A program made the translations under genes and the position numbers. A stretch of DNA of 64,000 bases. It comes from Niabella insulamsoli (lineage in GTDB: Bacteria; Bacteroidota; Bacteroidia; Chitinophagales; Chitinophagaceae). The notes beneath the pieces were generated by a model. The model made no database searches and was not told the DNA's origin. It saw only the letters and a program-made list of their open reading frames with translations. Location of the stretch: contig NZ_CP190246.1 of the NCBI RefSeq assembly GCF_039652435.2, positions 2,480,001 through 2,544,000 on the forward strand, read 5' to 3'. Shown here in pieces: positions 36,325-43,670 of the stretch (positions are counted from its first letter, which is position 1; the number at the start of each line of letters is the position of its first letter).

Positions 36325-37689
36325 ATGGACAGACCTCATCCCTCCCGCCTGCTCGAACGTTTTCGCATTTGGCTCGATTCCATCATTAACACTGGTGTAA
36401 CAACGGACCTGAATTTTGAAAAGCTAAGGCGGGTGAGAATAATGAACTTAATGGCTTTCATTGGAACCTGCATTTCTAGCCTCTTCATTATTGTTCATTT
36501 ATCTGCAGGCCGGTCCACGCTCGGCCTTTTAAATATCCTCATTCTCGTTGCGGTAGCCGGCCTGTTGCTGGCCAACTTTAAACAAAAATATTTTTTTGGG
36601 CAGATTATTGTTAGCGTTCTTCTTACCGCAGCTTTTGGCATCGCAGGCTTTCTTTATGCCGATGGTATGGAATTTTATTTGCTGTTGTTGGCAGCTGTTA
36701 TCGCAACGATAATGCAGAAAAGCATTGTTCTGAAAGGTATTGCCATCGCGGACTGCCTGATTTTTTTATGGCTGATGAAGCGTTCGAGCGACCTTTACCA
36801 TCTGGCGCCCGACAATATTTACTTTATCAATATGGTTTTATGGCTCATATTTTATGTAGTCTTTTTTCTTTTCTGGGGAAAACTAAGTAAGACTTATCTT
36901 TCCAGCATTGAAGATAAAAACGCACAATTATTGTTGCAACAAATAAAACTCACCGAGCAAACCGAACAGGTTCAAACCAGTAATCGCCAGCTTTCCCTTT
37001 TAAACGGAACACAGGAAAAACTTTTCTCCATTATTGCGCACGATGTTCGAAGCCCGATAGCAGGTTTGGACGCTTCGTTAACGCTGTTGAACAAAAGCGA
37101 ATTATCCCGGGAGGAGTTTATGGATTTATCAAAAGACATCGCTTCGCAATTAAATCAATTGCAGGATAGTCTTGACAACCTGCTCAAATGGGGCAATCGC
37201 CAAATGACAGGCATGGAGCTTCAAAAGCAAATTACGCCTATTGAACCGCTAATAACCGATACGATTGGACTTTTGCGGTATAACCTCGCCAATAAAAATA
37301 TCAATATAGATATTGGTTTGGAAAACGATCTGCTGATCGATGCAGATCCTGATCATGTAAGATTGATCATGCGAAATCTTATTTCCAATGCCATCAAGTT
37401 TAGTTATGCCGGCGGAAAGATTGACCTAAAAGCCAGAAAGGAAGCGCGTTTTATTCATTTCTCCGTTATTGACCAAGGCATGGGAATGGATACCCATACT
37501 TCCAACCAGCTATTCGATGGTGCAACTTCAGTTATCTCCAAACGAGGTACCCAAAATGAAAAAGGCACCGGCATGGGCTTAAAGATCTGCCGCGAATTTG
37601 CCGAAAAAAACGGCGGCAACATCACCATGACCTGCGAACCTGATCTCGGCTGCACTGCCATATTAACGGTGCCTGCCGCTGAAGCGTAA
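36325..37689 (+). CDS. Membrane-bound sensor histidine kinase
   Basis: 454 residues. The N-terminal half has about six membrane helices (residues 40-195) and no sizeable periplasmic domain, as in membrane-sensing kinases. A coiled linker (about 200-230) leads to a HisKA domain with phospho-accepting H239 in FSIIAHDVRSPI. An HATPase domain follows with N-box LISNAIKFSYAGG, G1 VIDQGMGM and G2 GTGMGLKI. No receiver domain or response-regulator gene is adjacent, so it is an orphan kinase in this window. Its signal is unknown. It is downstream of the efflux operon but separated from it by a terminator. Confidence 0.9.
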   Translation: MDRPHPSRLLERFRIWLDSIINTGVTTDLNFEKLRRVRIMNLMAFIGTCISSLFIIVHLSAGRSTLGLLNILILVAVAGLLLANFKQKYFFGQIIVSVLLTAAFGIAGFLYADGMEFYLLLLAAVIATIMQKSIVLKGIAIADCLIFLWLMKRSSDLYHLAPDNIYFINMVLWLIFYVVFFLFWGKLSKTYLSSIEDKNAQLLLQQIKLTEQTEQVQTSNRQLSLLNGTQEKLFSIIAHDVRSPIAGLDASLTLLNKSELSREEFMDLSKDIASQLNQLQDSLDNLLKWGNRQMTGMELQKQITPIEPLITDTIGLLRYNLANKNINIDIGLENDLLIDADPDHVRLIMRNLISNAIKFSYAGGKIDLKARKEARFIHFSVIDQGMGMDTHTSNQLFDGATSVISKRGTQNEKGTGMGLKICREFAEKNGGNITMTCEPDLGCTAILTVPAAEA

Positions 37690-37787
37690 GATCGGATGTA
37701 AAATTCGAGTCGTGTCTAAAAACAGGGTTGCTTTCGTTAAAATTAAAAACAAGCAAATGCTTAGATTGTCATCTTGACAAATAGGTA

Positions 37788-38639
37788 TTATGAGAAAGTA
37801 AGGTACTTGGTTAATTCCTTAAAATATTGTTGGCTCCATATATTTAAAGCATCAGCATCAGGAATAAACCTCGCAATATCCTCTTTGATATGGGTGAATG
37901 AAACGGAGTCGATTTTTGCTTCCAACAAAGCCGACACATCTGCTCCTGTTAACTTATGCTGAGTCCAATCTCCTGTATCTTGAGCTCGTAATAAAAAATG
38001 AGTTAAGCTCAGCGGTACTCCTTTTTTTATGTACCATTCCAGGTCATACCAGTCCCTTCCTTTCACCCGTTTTTTCCATTTTCTAAAAAGCAGCGCATGC
38101 ATTTTCCCCGCAAACAAGCTTGATAATGTAAAACATTTGACATAAAAAGAAAATGGTTTTAATAAAAGCTTTTCTTCCGTTTCAAAACCCAACGGCGGCT
38201 TCCTGTCCACCTCCAATTTAATTTTTATCCGGGTAACCAAGTTAATTCCCGAGTGTGGTAAAATATTTTCCAGCACTAATTCCTTCCAAACAGTTTCCGA
38301 TTTTAAAAATGCTGATTCAATATTAGAGTTTGCGATCTTCTTCTTTTCCCGAATGACTACTTTCATTCCCGCGGCGCTAAACTCTGTAATAATAGCATCG
38401 AAATAGGGTTCCAGAGAAAAAGCTGGATCAGTCTGCAATAAAGAAAAATCAAGATTTTCCGAGTACCGGTTCAAACCATAAAAAATTCTTAACGCCGTAC
38501 CTCCGTAAAAAGCTGCCTTTTCAAAGAAACCGGCTCTTTGCAAACCGGCAAGTGCAATTTCCTGCATGATTTCCCTCAAAGCTGCTTCCGCCTCTTCTTT
38601 ATTGTTCGGCCTGTATTCATCCAGCCATTCTTTTATCAT
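37788..38639 (-). CDS. AbiEii-type nucleotidyltransferase toxin (type IV TA)
   Basis: 283 residues. The nucleotidyltransferase core is visible: GGTALRIFYGL (46-56) with RYSENLDFSL (58-67, metal-binding Asp 64), then KIKLEVD at 139-145, and the C-terminal KMHALLFRK plus KGRDWYDL motif (about 179-200). These four blocks define the AbiEii/AbiGii toxin family, which abort phage infection by modifying tRNA 3' ends in characterised members. Its ATG overlaps the stop of the upstream antitoxin gene by four bases, the standard translational coupling of AbiE pairs. The proximity of a tRNA-Leu gene fits an accessory island. Confidence 0.9.
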   Translation of the reverse strand: MIKEWLDEYRPNNKEEAEAALREIMQEIALAGLQRAGFFEKAAFYGGTALRIFYGLNRYSENLDFSLLQTDPAFSLEPYFDAIITEFSAAGMKVVIREKKKIANSNIESAFLKSETVWKELVLENILPHSGINLVTRIKIKLEVDRKPPLGFETEEKLLLKPFSFYVKCFTLSSLFAGKMHALLFRKWKKRVKGRDWYDLEWYIKKGVPLSLTHFLLRAQDTGDWTQHKLTGADVSALLEAKIDSVSFTHIKEDIARFIPDADALNIWSQQYFKELTKYLTFS

Positions 38640-39277
38640 AAACGTTGAAGTGTTTTTACTAATATTTCGAGACTGCTTTTTTTAGGCGCATCAGGAAGCC
38701 AACCTGTGATGATATTTTTGTCCAACTGCGCCAATCGCGCTTCATCCATTCTTAGGTCCTCAATCAAAAAATCCGCCACTTGTCGCGTACTTCTAAAAGA
38801 AATGCCAGAAGTCGTTATGATCTTATCACAAATTGCCTTTTCAGGCGTTGCCATCAACACAACCTGCCTTGGCGTGAGCGCTACCCTTTGGATCCCAAAT
38901 GAATAGTAAGGTAATGACAGCTGATGATAAGTGAACCGACCGATTGTCGTATTGTAATTTTTAGCGCCCTTAATTGTTACAGAAGTAACGGTATATACTC
39001 TTTCAGGGATCAGGCTCCAGTGCGACATCGCCGCATCCATAGATATATAACTGGGACCGCGCAGGTGATTAGCCACCAAAAATTTTTCTGGGCCGCGCAT
39101 CTTAAGATTGGGCCCAGGTACGTATAAGCCCCTTATCACATTTGATAAAAGCCCTTGCTTGACCAACTCGTTTACCTTGTCATTTGGACGCTTATAATCT
39201 TTAAACAAATCCAAAAGTAGCTGGCGCGTGAATGGCTCCTCGGCAAATTTGCAAAAATGCTCCTTTAAATCTTTCAT
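38636..39277 (-). CDS. AbiEi-type antitoxin / transcriptional autorepressor
   Basis: 213 residues. An N-terminal winged-helix (about 10-60, with KVNELVKQGLLSNVIRGLYVPG) is followed by the AbiEi C-terminal domain, with PSYISMDAAMSHWSLIPE and TPEKAICDKI. Antitoxins of this family repress their own promoter and neutralise AbiEii without direct stable complex formation. It is the first gene of the pair and is coupled to the toxin by a four-base overlap. An imperfect inverted repeat at 39298-39316 upstream is a candidate binding site. Confidence 0.9.
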   Translation of the reverse strand: MKDLKEHFCKFAEEPFTRQLLLDLFKDYKRPNDKVNELVKQGLLSNVIRGLYVPGPNLKMRGPEKFLVANHLRGPSYISMDAAMSHWSLIPERVYTVTSVTIKGAKNYNTTIGRFTYHQLSLPYYSFGIQRVALTPRQVVLMATPEKAICDKIITTSGISFRSTRQVADFLIEDLRMDEARLAQLDKNIITGWLPDAPKKSSLEILVKTLQRL

Positions 39278-39583
39278 TTGAACATTTTAAAACACATAAT
39301 CGGAATAAATTCGATTATATATCCTATTTTATACAAATTTATGAAGTTTTGACACAAGAAATCAGTATACTTATTCAGCTTAGCAAACTGCCAATATTGA
39401 ATTTAATATTTTTCTTATGTTAAACGTGTTATTATCTTTTAGAAAAAACTATTTGCCTTTTAAGTATCCAGGGAAAAACGATGACTGCCATAAGGGAATC
39501 TTACTTCTATGAAGTTATCAATAATCGGTTAACTAAACTGCTGTGTTCGAAAAAGCCGCTTTTTTCAATGCTAATTAAAAAAG
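39278..39583. promoter_or_regulatory. Leader of the abiE pair and gene-free spacer
   Basis: On the minus strand a TAAATTTG -7-like box lies at 39334-39341, about 57 bases before the antitoxin start. Between box and start, 39298-39316 carries AATCGGAAT followed by AAATTCGATT, an inverted repeat with one bulge, a likely autorepression site. No matching -33 element was found at 19-21 bases. The rest (39342-39576) holds no supported gene, only AT-rich sequence. Confidence 0.4.
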
Positions 39584-39604
39584 CCCCGCAAATTGCGAGG
39601 CTTG

Positions 39605-39711
39605 TGCCCGAGACTGGATTCGAACCAGCACACCTTGCGGCGCCGCCACCTGAAGACGGTGCGTCTACCAATCCTGCCTGTCGGCAGACAGGTTCGCCGC
39701 CAGAACGCGGG
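39605..39711 (-). pseudogene. tRNA-Leu pseudogene, distal copy
   Basis: From the D-loop to the 3' end (39605-39672) it is identical to the intact tRNA-Leu(CAG). A 20-bp imperfect palindrome (39673-39692) is inserted between GCGAA and ATTGG in the D-arm, and the acceptor side reads CCCGCGTTCTGG in place of GCCCGGG. No cloverleaf can form. It differs from the next copy by one base in the acceptor part. Confidence 0.8.
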
Positions 39712-39948
39712 TTATGTCAATTTTTTTAGAAACTCTTTTCCCACACCTGACTTTAAATATTTTTCTTTTATTCGGGCCGATTTCCTATCATCAAATTATT
39801 CTGTGTAAAGTAAAGTGAAAGGCTTATAAGCTTTCGTAGACCTGTTTTCACCGTTATTATGTTGCCGCAACCTTCTTTCAAGATTGTCTGTCATGCCCAC
39901 ATAAATATAATTGCGGAAAGTGCTTTTTATAGCATAAACAATAATCAT
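39712..39948 (-). pseudogene. GIY-YIG nuclease gene, nonsense copy
   Basis: This is the second copy of the 78-codon GIY-YIG gene. Codon 51 (CAA, Gln) is TAA, cutting the product after LLYTE and removing the C-terminal third with the KEKYLK segment. The rest of the frame is still open to its stop at 39712-39714, and only a few other bases differ from the intact copy. Inactivation is therefore young. Confidence 0.8.
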
Positions 39949-40009
39949 CCTATTTAAGTTAGCAAGCAGCCGTTTTGAGAATTTGGAATTGTCAATATAT
40001 ACAAAAAAG

Positions 40010-40026
40010 CCCCGCAAATTGCGAGG
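40010..40026 (-). terminator. Terminator of the middle tRNA-Leu copy
   Basis: CCTCGC and GCGGGG (one T-G pair) enclose a short AATTT loop on the minus strand, followed by a T run. An identical hairpin lies at 39584-39600. Confidence 0.6.
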
Positions 40027-40030
40027 CTTG

Positions 40031-40137
40031 TGCCCGAGACTGGATTCGAACCAGCACACCTTGCGGCGCCGCCACCTGAAGACGGTGCGTCTACCAATCC
40101 TGCCTGTCGGCAGACAGGTTCGCCACCAGAACGCGGG
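40031..40137 (-). pseudogene. tRNA-Leu pseudogene, middle copy
   Basis: The 3' part (40031-40098) is identical to the functional tRNA-Leu. The 20-bp palindrome CCTGCCTGTCGGCAGACAGG at 40099-40118 interrupts the D-arm, and the acceptor stem (40119-40137) has extra bases (CGTTCT between CCCG and GG). Its altered 5' end abuts the stop codon of the intact GIY-YIG gene (40138-40140). Confidence 0.8.
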
Positions 40138-40374
40138 TTATGCCATTTTTTTTAGAAACTCTTTTCCCACACCTGACTTTAAATATTTTTCTTTTATTCG
40201 GGCCGATTTCCTATCATCAAATTGTTCTGTATAAAGTAAAGTGAAAGGCTTATAAGCTTTCGTAGACCTGTTTTCACCGTTATTATGTTGCCGCAACCTT
40301 CTTTCAAGATTGTCTGTCATGCCCACATAAATATAATTGCGGAAAGTGCTTTTTATAGCATAAACAATAATCAT
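40138..40374 (-). CDS. Small GIY-YIG nuclease family protein
   Basis: 78 residues from the ATG at 40374. The reading frame is open further upstream, but that part is translated tRNA-Leu sequence and is excluded. The single domain shows the family core: VYAIKS (GIY-like strand), YIYVGMTDNLERRLRQHN (YIG-like strand with the conserved Arg and His), and a C-terminal Lys-rich helix RKSARIKEKYLKS. Stand-alone proteins of this size are common in Bacteroidota and their role is unsettled; relatives include homing endonucleases and repair nucleases. Here it lies directly behind a tRNA-Leu gene and is part of the 426-bp tandem unit, which suggests a mobile, tRNA-linked cassette. Confidence 0.8.
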   Translation of the reverse strand: MIIVYAIKSTFRNYIYVGMTDNLERRLRQHNNGENRSTKAYKPFTLLYTEQFDDRKSARIKEKYLKSGVGKEFLKKMA

Positions 40375-40435
40375 CCTATTTAAGTTAGCAAGCAGCCGTT
40401 TTGAGAATTTGGTATTGTCAATATATACAAAAAAA

Positions 40436-40452
40436 CCCCGCAAATTGCGAGG
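40436..40452 (-). terminator. Terminator of the functional tRNA-Leu
   Basis: The same hairpin lies four bases behind the intact tRNA 3' end, with a run of seven T on the minus strand (40429-40435). As the T run precedes the GIY-YIG start, that gene probably needs read-through or its own promoter. Confidence 0.65.
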
Positions 40453-40456
40453 CTTG

Positions 40457-40538
40457 TGCCCGAGACTGGATTCGAACCAGCACACCTTGCGGCGCCGCCA
40501 CCTGAAGACGGTGCGTCTACCAATTTCGCCACCCGGGC
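40457..40538 (-). tRNA. tRNA-Leu (anticodon CAG)
   Basis: The minus strand folds into a complete cloverleaf. The acceptor stem GCCCGGG pairs with CTCGGGC, with discriminator A. The D-arm contains TTGGTAGAC, and the anticodon stem CCGTC/GGCGG encloses loop TTCAGGT (anticodon CAG). There is a long class II variable arm, and a T-arm with GGTTCGAATCC. The CCA end is not encoded. A TAAATTTG box lies at 40555-40562 just upstream. Its 3' part is repeated twice downstream in the 426-bp array. Confidence 0.93.
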
Positions 40539-40587
40539 TACTCCAAAGGGAGCGCAAATTTAAATAAAAACCTGTTACGATAGCATT

Positions 40588-41547
40588 TTATGCCTGAGGA
40601 TTTTGAAATTTACTATAACTATCATCTGTTCCGGCAGGACGCATCATCAATGCCTGAAATTGTTTCATCGTTTTTTCCATTCCTTCCGTACTTCCATCCA
40701 GAAATATAACATTGCCTTTGCCATATTCCGCAAAGTTTTTGATCGCTTCCGTCCACATACTAAACAGAATAAAATTAGTATCCAGATTGGCCTGTCTCAA
40801 TTCGGAAGCAGCGGAAGACATGCCCTTGGCCACTTCCTCCCGAAATAAAGCAATCCCCTGGCCACGCAGCTTAGCTGCTTCCCGCTCGGCTTCAGCGCTG
40901 ATCTTTATGGCATTCCCTTCAGCTTCCGCTGATTTGGTTTTGGTAATCAGCAAAGCCTGTCCTTCGTTTTCTGCGGCAGCTTTTAAATTATTACTGGCAA
41001 CAACTTTGCTCATGGATTCAAGAATCATCTTGTCAAAAGTGATATCGTTGATTTGCAAATCCTGTAAATGATAACCCCATTCTTCCAGCGTCTGGTCAAT
41101 CTCTACCTTTACATATTGCACAATTTCACGGCGCAGTCCCAAAACCTCGGCCTGTTTTTTCGTGGCCACAAACGAACGCACATTACCTTCAATTGTTTTT
41201 ATAAGCGCCTGCATAAGATCGCGGTCGCTGATAAACTTGAACGCTACTTTTTTGATGGTTTCCTCATTTTCGTTTTGCACCGCATATAAAAGCATCGATT
41301 TAAAATATACATTGGCCTGATCCTGGGTGACAGCCTGAAACTCAAGCTCCACCGACCGGTTCTGAGTAGATACTCTTTTAAATAATTGCTCAATAAGCGG
41401 AATTTTAAAACGCAGGCCAGGCTTGGCGATCCGCTGGTATTTCCCAAACATGGTAATCACGCCGATATATCCCTGGTTGATCGTAAAAAGGCCGCTGAAG
41501 ATAATGATGAGTATCACAATAACCCACCAATAATTTAAAAATTCCAT
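40588..41547 (-). CDS. SPFH/Band 7 domain membrane protein
   Basis: 319 residues. An N-terminal membrane helix (about 6-24, WWVIVILIIIFSGLF) leads into a Band 7 domain (about 27-210): QGYIGVITMFGKYQRIAKPGLRFKIP at its start, and an Ala/Glu-rich helix (AAENEGQALLITKTKSAEAEG, AEAEREAAKLRGQG) behind it. This is the stomatin/HflK-like layout, forming oligomeric membrane scaffolds. No NfeD-type partner gene is adjacent. It stands alone between the tRNA island and pepT, and the exact role is not deducible. Confidence 0.9.
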   Translation of the reverse strand: MEFLNYWWVIVILIIIFSGLFTINQGYIGVITMFGKYQRIAKPGLRFKIPLIEQLFKRVSTQNRSVELEFQAVTQDQANVYFKSMLLYAVQNENEETIKKVAFKFISDRDLMQALIKTIEGNVRSFVATKKQAEVLGLRREIVQYVKVEIDQTLEEWGYHLQDLQINDITFDKMILESMSKVVASNNLKAAAENEGQALLITKTKSAEAEGNAIKISAEAEREAAKLRGQGIALFREEVAKGMSSAASELRQANLDTNFILFSMWTEAIKNFAEYGKGNVIFLDGSTEGMEKTMKQFQALMMRPAGTDDSYSKFQNPQA

Positions 41548-41633
41548 TAGTTTTAATTTTAACTAAAAATAGCTATAATAATTGATTCCCGCGCTTCGCT
41601 GTAGTGTATGCCGTTCGCTAAATAAAAACAGTT

Positions 41634-42881
41634 TTAACTTTGCTCTTCCCAAACCTGAACCAGATGAATCAACACATCCACTGATTTCTGCATATCCTGA
41701 ATACTCACGTATTCATGCTTGCCGTGAAACGCCATTTCGCCGGTAAAAATATCAGGACAAGGCAGGCCCATAAACGATAAGCGGGAACCGTCCGTACCGC
41801 CCCTGGCGCTATCCTGCCTAAACTCAACATCGGCTCGCTTCATAGCTTCTTTAACGTGCGCACCAATTTGCGGATAGTCCTTTAAAACATCTTTCATATT
41901 TCGATACTGTTCCCTGCTTTCAAACTGGTAATTGGCGCCTTCATAACGCCCTATGGCTTGTCTGGCAAATTGTTCCAAACGTTTTTCATGGAGCGCCAGT
42001 GTTGCCGTATCAAAATCGCGCACGATAAAATGAACGACAGCTTTTTCTACCGTGCCTTCCATTTGCACCGGGTGCACAAAACCTTCCCTGTCTTCCGTGG
42101 TTTCGGGGCTAAAAGTGTCTTTAGGCAGTAATTCCAGGAAAGTAGCGGCAACTTTCATCGCGTTTACGAGCTTTCCCTTCGCATAGCCCGGGTGCGCACT
42201 GACACCATAAAACGTAACCGTAACGCCGTTGGCGCTGAATGTTTCGTCGGTATAAGTTCCTCTTTTCCCCCCGTCGAGCGTATAACCAAAGTCGGCGCCA
42301 AGTTTCTTCATGTCCACCTTGTCCACGCCTTTCCCAATTTCTTCATCAGGCGTAAATAATATTTTGATAGCGCCGTGTTTAACTGCAGGGTGCGACGTTA
42401 AATATTGCGCGAGATCCATAATAATCGCTACGCCGGCTTTGTCATCAGCACCCAACAAAGTAGTGCCTGAAGCGGTGATAATATCCTCTCCTATTTTCTT
42501 TTTTAAATATCGATGTTGCCTCACCAAAATAACCTGGGCCGGATCATCAGGCAGGACAATATCCTTGCCGTCAAAATTTTGGTGAACGATCGGTCTCACG
42601 CCCGCGCCTGAACAATCTGAGGAGGTGTCCACGTGGCTGCAAAAGCAAATTACTGGTACCGGTTTATCAGTCGTGGCCGGTATTGTCGCATACACATATC
42701 CGTGCTCGTCGAGATGGGCATCGCCGATGCCCATTTGCTGCAGCTCTTCTACCAGCAGGCGGCTTAGATCTTTTTGTTTTTCGGTGGAGGGAAAGCTATT
42801 GGAATGAGGGTCGCTTTGCGTATCGATTGTCACATATTTTAGAAATCGGGACGCAACGCTGTATTCGTAATCACTTGTCAT
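41634..42881 (-). CDS. pepT: Peptidase T (tripeptide aminopeptidase)
   Basis: 415 residues, near the usual 405-415. M20-family metal ligands are in place: CSHVDTS (H83, D85), LGADDKAGVA (bridging Asp), TPDEEIGKG (catalytic and metal Glu), a DGGKRGTY dimerisation-side segment typical of PepT, and TGEMAFHGKHEYVS with the last His ligand. GGTDGSRLS near the end is also diagnostic of PepT. It removes N-terminal residues from tripeptides in the cytoplasm. It is a single-gene unit with a TAAATTTG box at 42922-42929 on the minus strand. Confidence 0.95.
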   Translation of the reverse strand: MTSDYEYSVASRFLKYVTIDTQSDPHSNSFPSTEKQKDLSRLLVEELQQMGIGDAHLDEHGYVYATIPATTDKPVPVICFCSHVDTSSDCSGAGVRPIVHQNFDGKDIVLPDDPAQVILVRQHRYLKKKIGEDIITASGTTLLGADDKAGVAIIMDLAQYLTSHPAVKHGAIKILFTPDEEIGKGVDKVDMKKLGADFGYTLDGGKRGTYTDETFSANGVTVTFYGVSAHPGYAKGKLVNAMKVAATFLELLPKDTFSPETTEDREGFVHPVQMEGTVEKAVVHFIVRDFDTATLALHEKRLEQFARQAIGRYEGANYQFESREQYRNMKDVLKDYPQIGAHVKEAMKRADVEFRQDSARGGTDGSRLSFMGLPCPDIFTGEMAFHGKHEYVSIQDMQKSVDVLIHLVQVWEEQS

Positions 42882-42970
42882 GTATTTAGTTTTAATTGCA
42901 TGGTGTGTTTCCGGTTCTTTGCAAATTTAAGGCACGGCTGTTATTAAAATAATAAAAACGAGCATTAAAA

Positions 42971-43002
42971 AACCTCAAAACTGTTAAATAAGCTTTGAGG
43001 TT
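42971..43002 (-). terminator. Terminator of the FKBP isomerase gene
   Basis: AACCTCAAA and TTTGAGGTT form a perfect 9-bp stem around a 14-base loop; the minus strand continues with a T6 run (42965-42970 as A on the plus strand). It is 24 bases behind the FKBP stop. Confidence 0.7.
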
Positions 43003-43025
43003 ATACAACTAAATTGATTCGATTA

Positions 43026-43490
43026 TTAAGGAGTAACGATCAACGGGCTTTTACCTTCGATGCTTACCAATTCAAGGTCAAAGATCAAATCTTTGCCGGC
43101 AAGCGGATGGTTCCCATCAAGGGTTACCGCGTCTTCTTTGATTTCTACCACAACCACCTGAAACTGCTGGCCGTTTGGATCACTCATTACCAAAGGCATT
43201 CCCACTTCCAGTTGCATATCTTCAGGGAAACGGTCTTTTGGCATATCAATCAGCATATCCGGATTTTGAGGCCCATAAGCTTCCTCCACAGGAATATTGA
43301 TCGTCTTTTTATCACCTACCGCCATGCCTGTTACACCGTCATCAAACCCTTTGATGACCATACCACTTCCCACTTCAAACTCAAGCGGCTCGCGCCCTTC
43401 AGAGCTGTCGAAAGTTTCGCCCGAAGTAAGTTTACCGTGATAATGAACTTTAACCTTATCTCCTTTTTTTACTTGTGCCATTGTTTTCAT
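43026..43490 (-). CDS. FKBP-type peptidyl-prolyl isomerase (SlyD-like)
   Basis: 154 residues from 43490; a start at 43481 (MAQVKKGD) is equally plausible and is the more usual SlyD-like start. The FKBP core is VKVHYHGKLTSGETFDSS, EVGSGMVIKGFDDGVTGMAVGD and EEAYGP, with the IF (insert-in-flap) chaperone domain at about 75-125 and a closing strand DLIFDLELVSIE. No signal peptide or His-rich tail is present. It speeds proline isomerisation and assists folding in the cytoplasm. It is divergent from fmt. Confidence 0.93.
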   Translation of the reverse strand: MKTMAQVKKGDKVKVHYHGKLTSGETFDSSEGREPLEFEVGSGMVIKGFDDGVTGMAVGDKKTINIPVEEAYGPQNPDMLIDMPKDRFPEDMQLEVGMPLVMSDPNGQQFQVVVVEIKEDAVTLDGNHPLAGKDLIFDLELVSIEGKSPLIVTP

Positions 43491-43670
43491 TTTGATATTA
43501 GAGAATACTATTTGACCGGAAATTTTTCTTGTCAGGGAACCAGGAAAAAACGGTGCTTCTTTTAATCTGACCTGGCCTCAGCCGACAAACTTCCAGCAAT
43601 TACGCCGAAGGTAGCCTTTTTTAACTCCCGACCTAATTTTTTTCGCACAAACCATGCGATATTCGCGCAT

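Larger units (their letters stand above)
39577..40524 (-). repeat. 426-bp tandem array built from tRNA-Leu 3' part, terminator and GIY-YIG gene
   Basis: Equivalent positions recur at exact 426-bp steps (for example the tRNA 3' end at 39606, 40032 and 40458). There are two full units (about 39577-40002 and 40003-40428) plus the start of a third that is the intact tRNA gene itself. The copies are nearly identical, so the duplication is recent. Each unit, read on the minus strand, holds a disrupted tRNA-Leu copy, a hairpin terminator and a small GIY-YIG reading frame. The left edge of the array is at the A-tract of the terminator (about 39577). Confidence 0.85.

Noticed and set aside
39593..39808. 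Plus-strand reading frames with CPRLDSNQHTLRRR-type text (also at 39481-39729 and 39983-40234)
   Set aside because: They are translations of antisense tRNA-Leu sequence and its duplicates, a well-known source of false proteins.
39577..40524. CRISPR-like or phage att interpretation of the 426-bp repeats
   Set aside because: Units are too long and contain genes, there are no cas genes, and no integrase or phage gene is near; a tRNA-nuclease tandem duplication fits better.
40375..40557. N-terminal extension of the GIY-YIG reading frame to 40557
   Set aside because: The extra residues are translated tRNA-Leu and terminator sequence; the domain begins at the ATG at 40374.
43014..43565. 183-codon plus-strand frame opposite the FKBP gene
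   Set aside because: It lies fully antisense to a clear FKBP isomerase, has no domain or start context, and extends into the intergenic region by chance.
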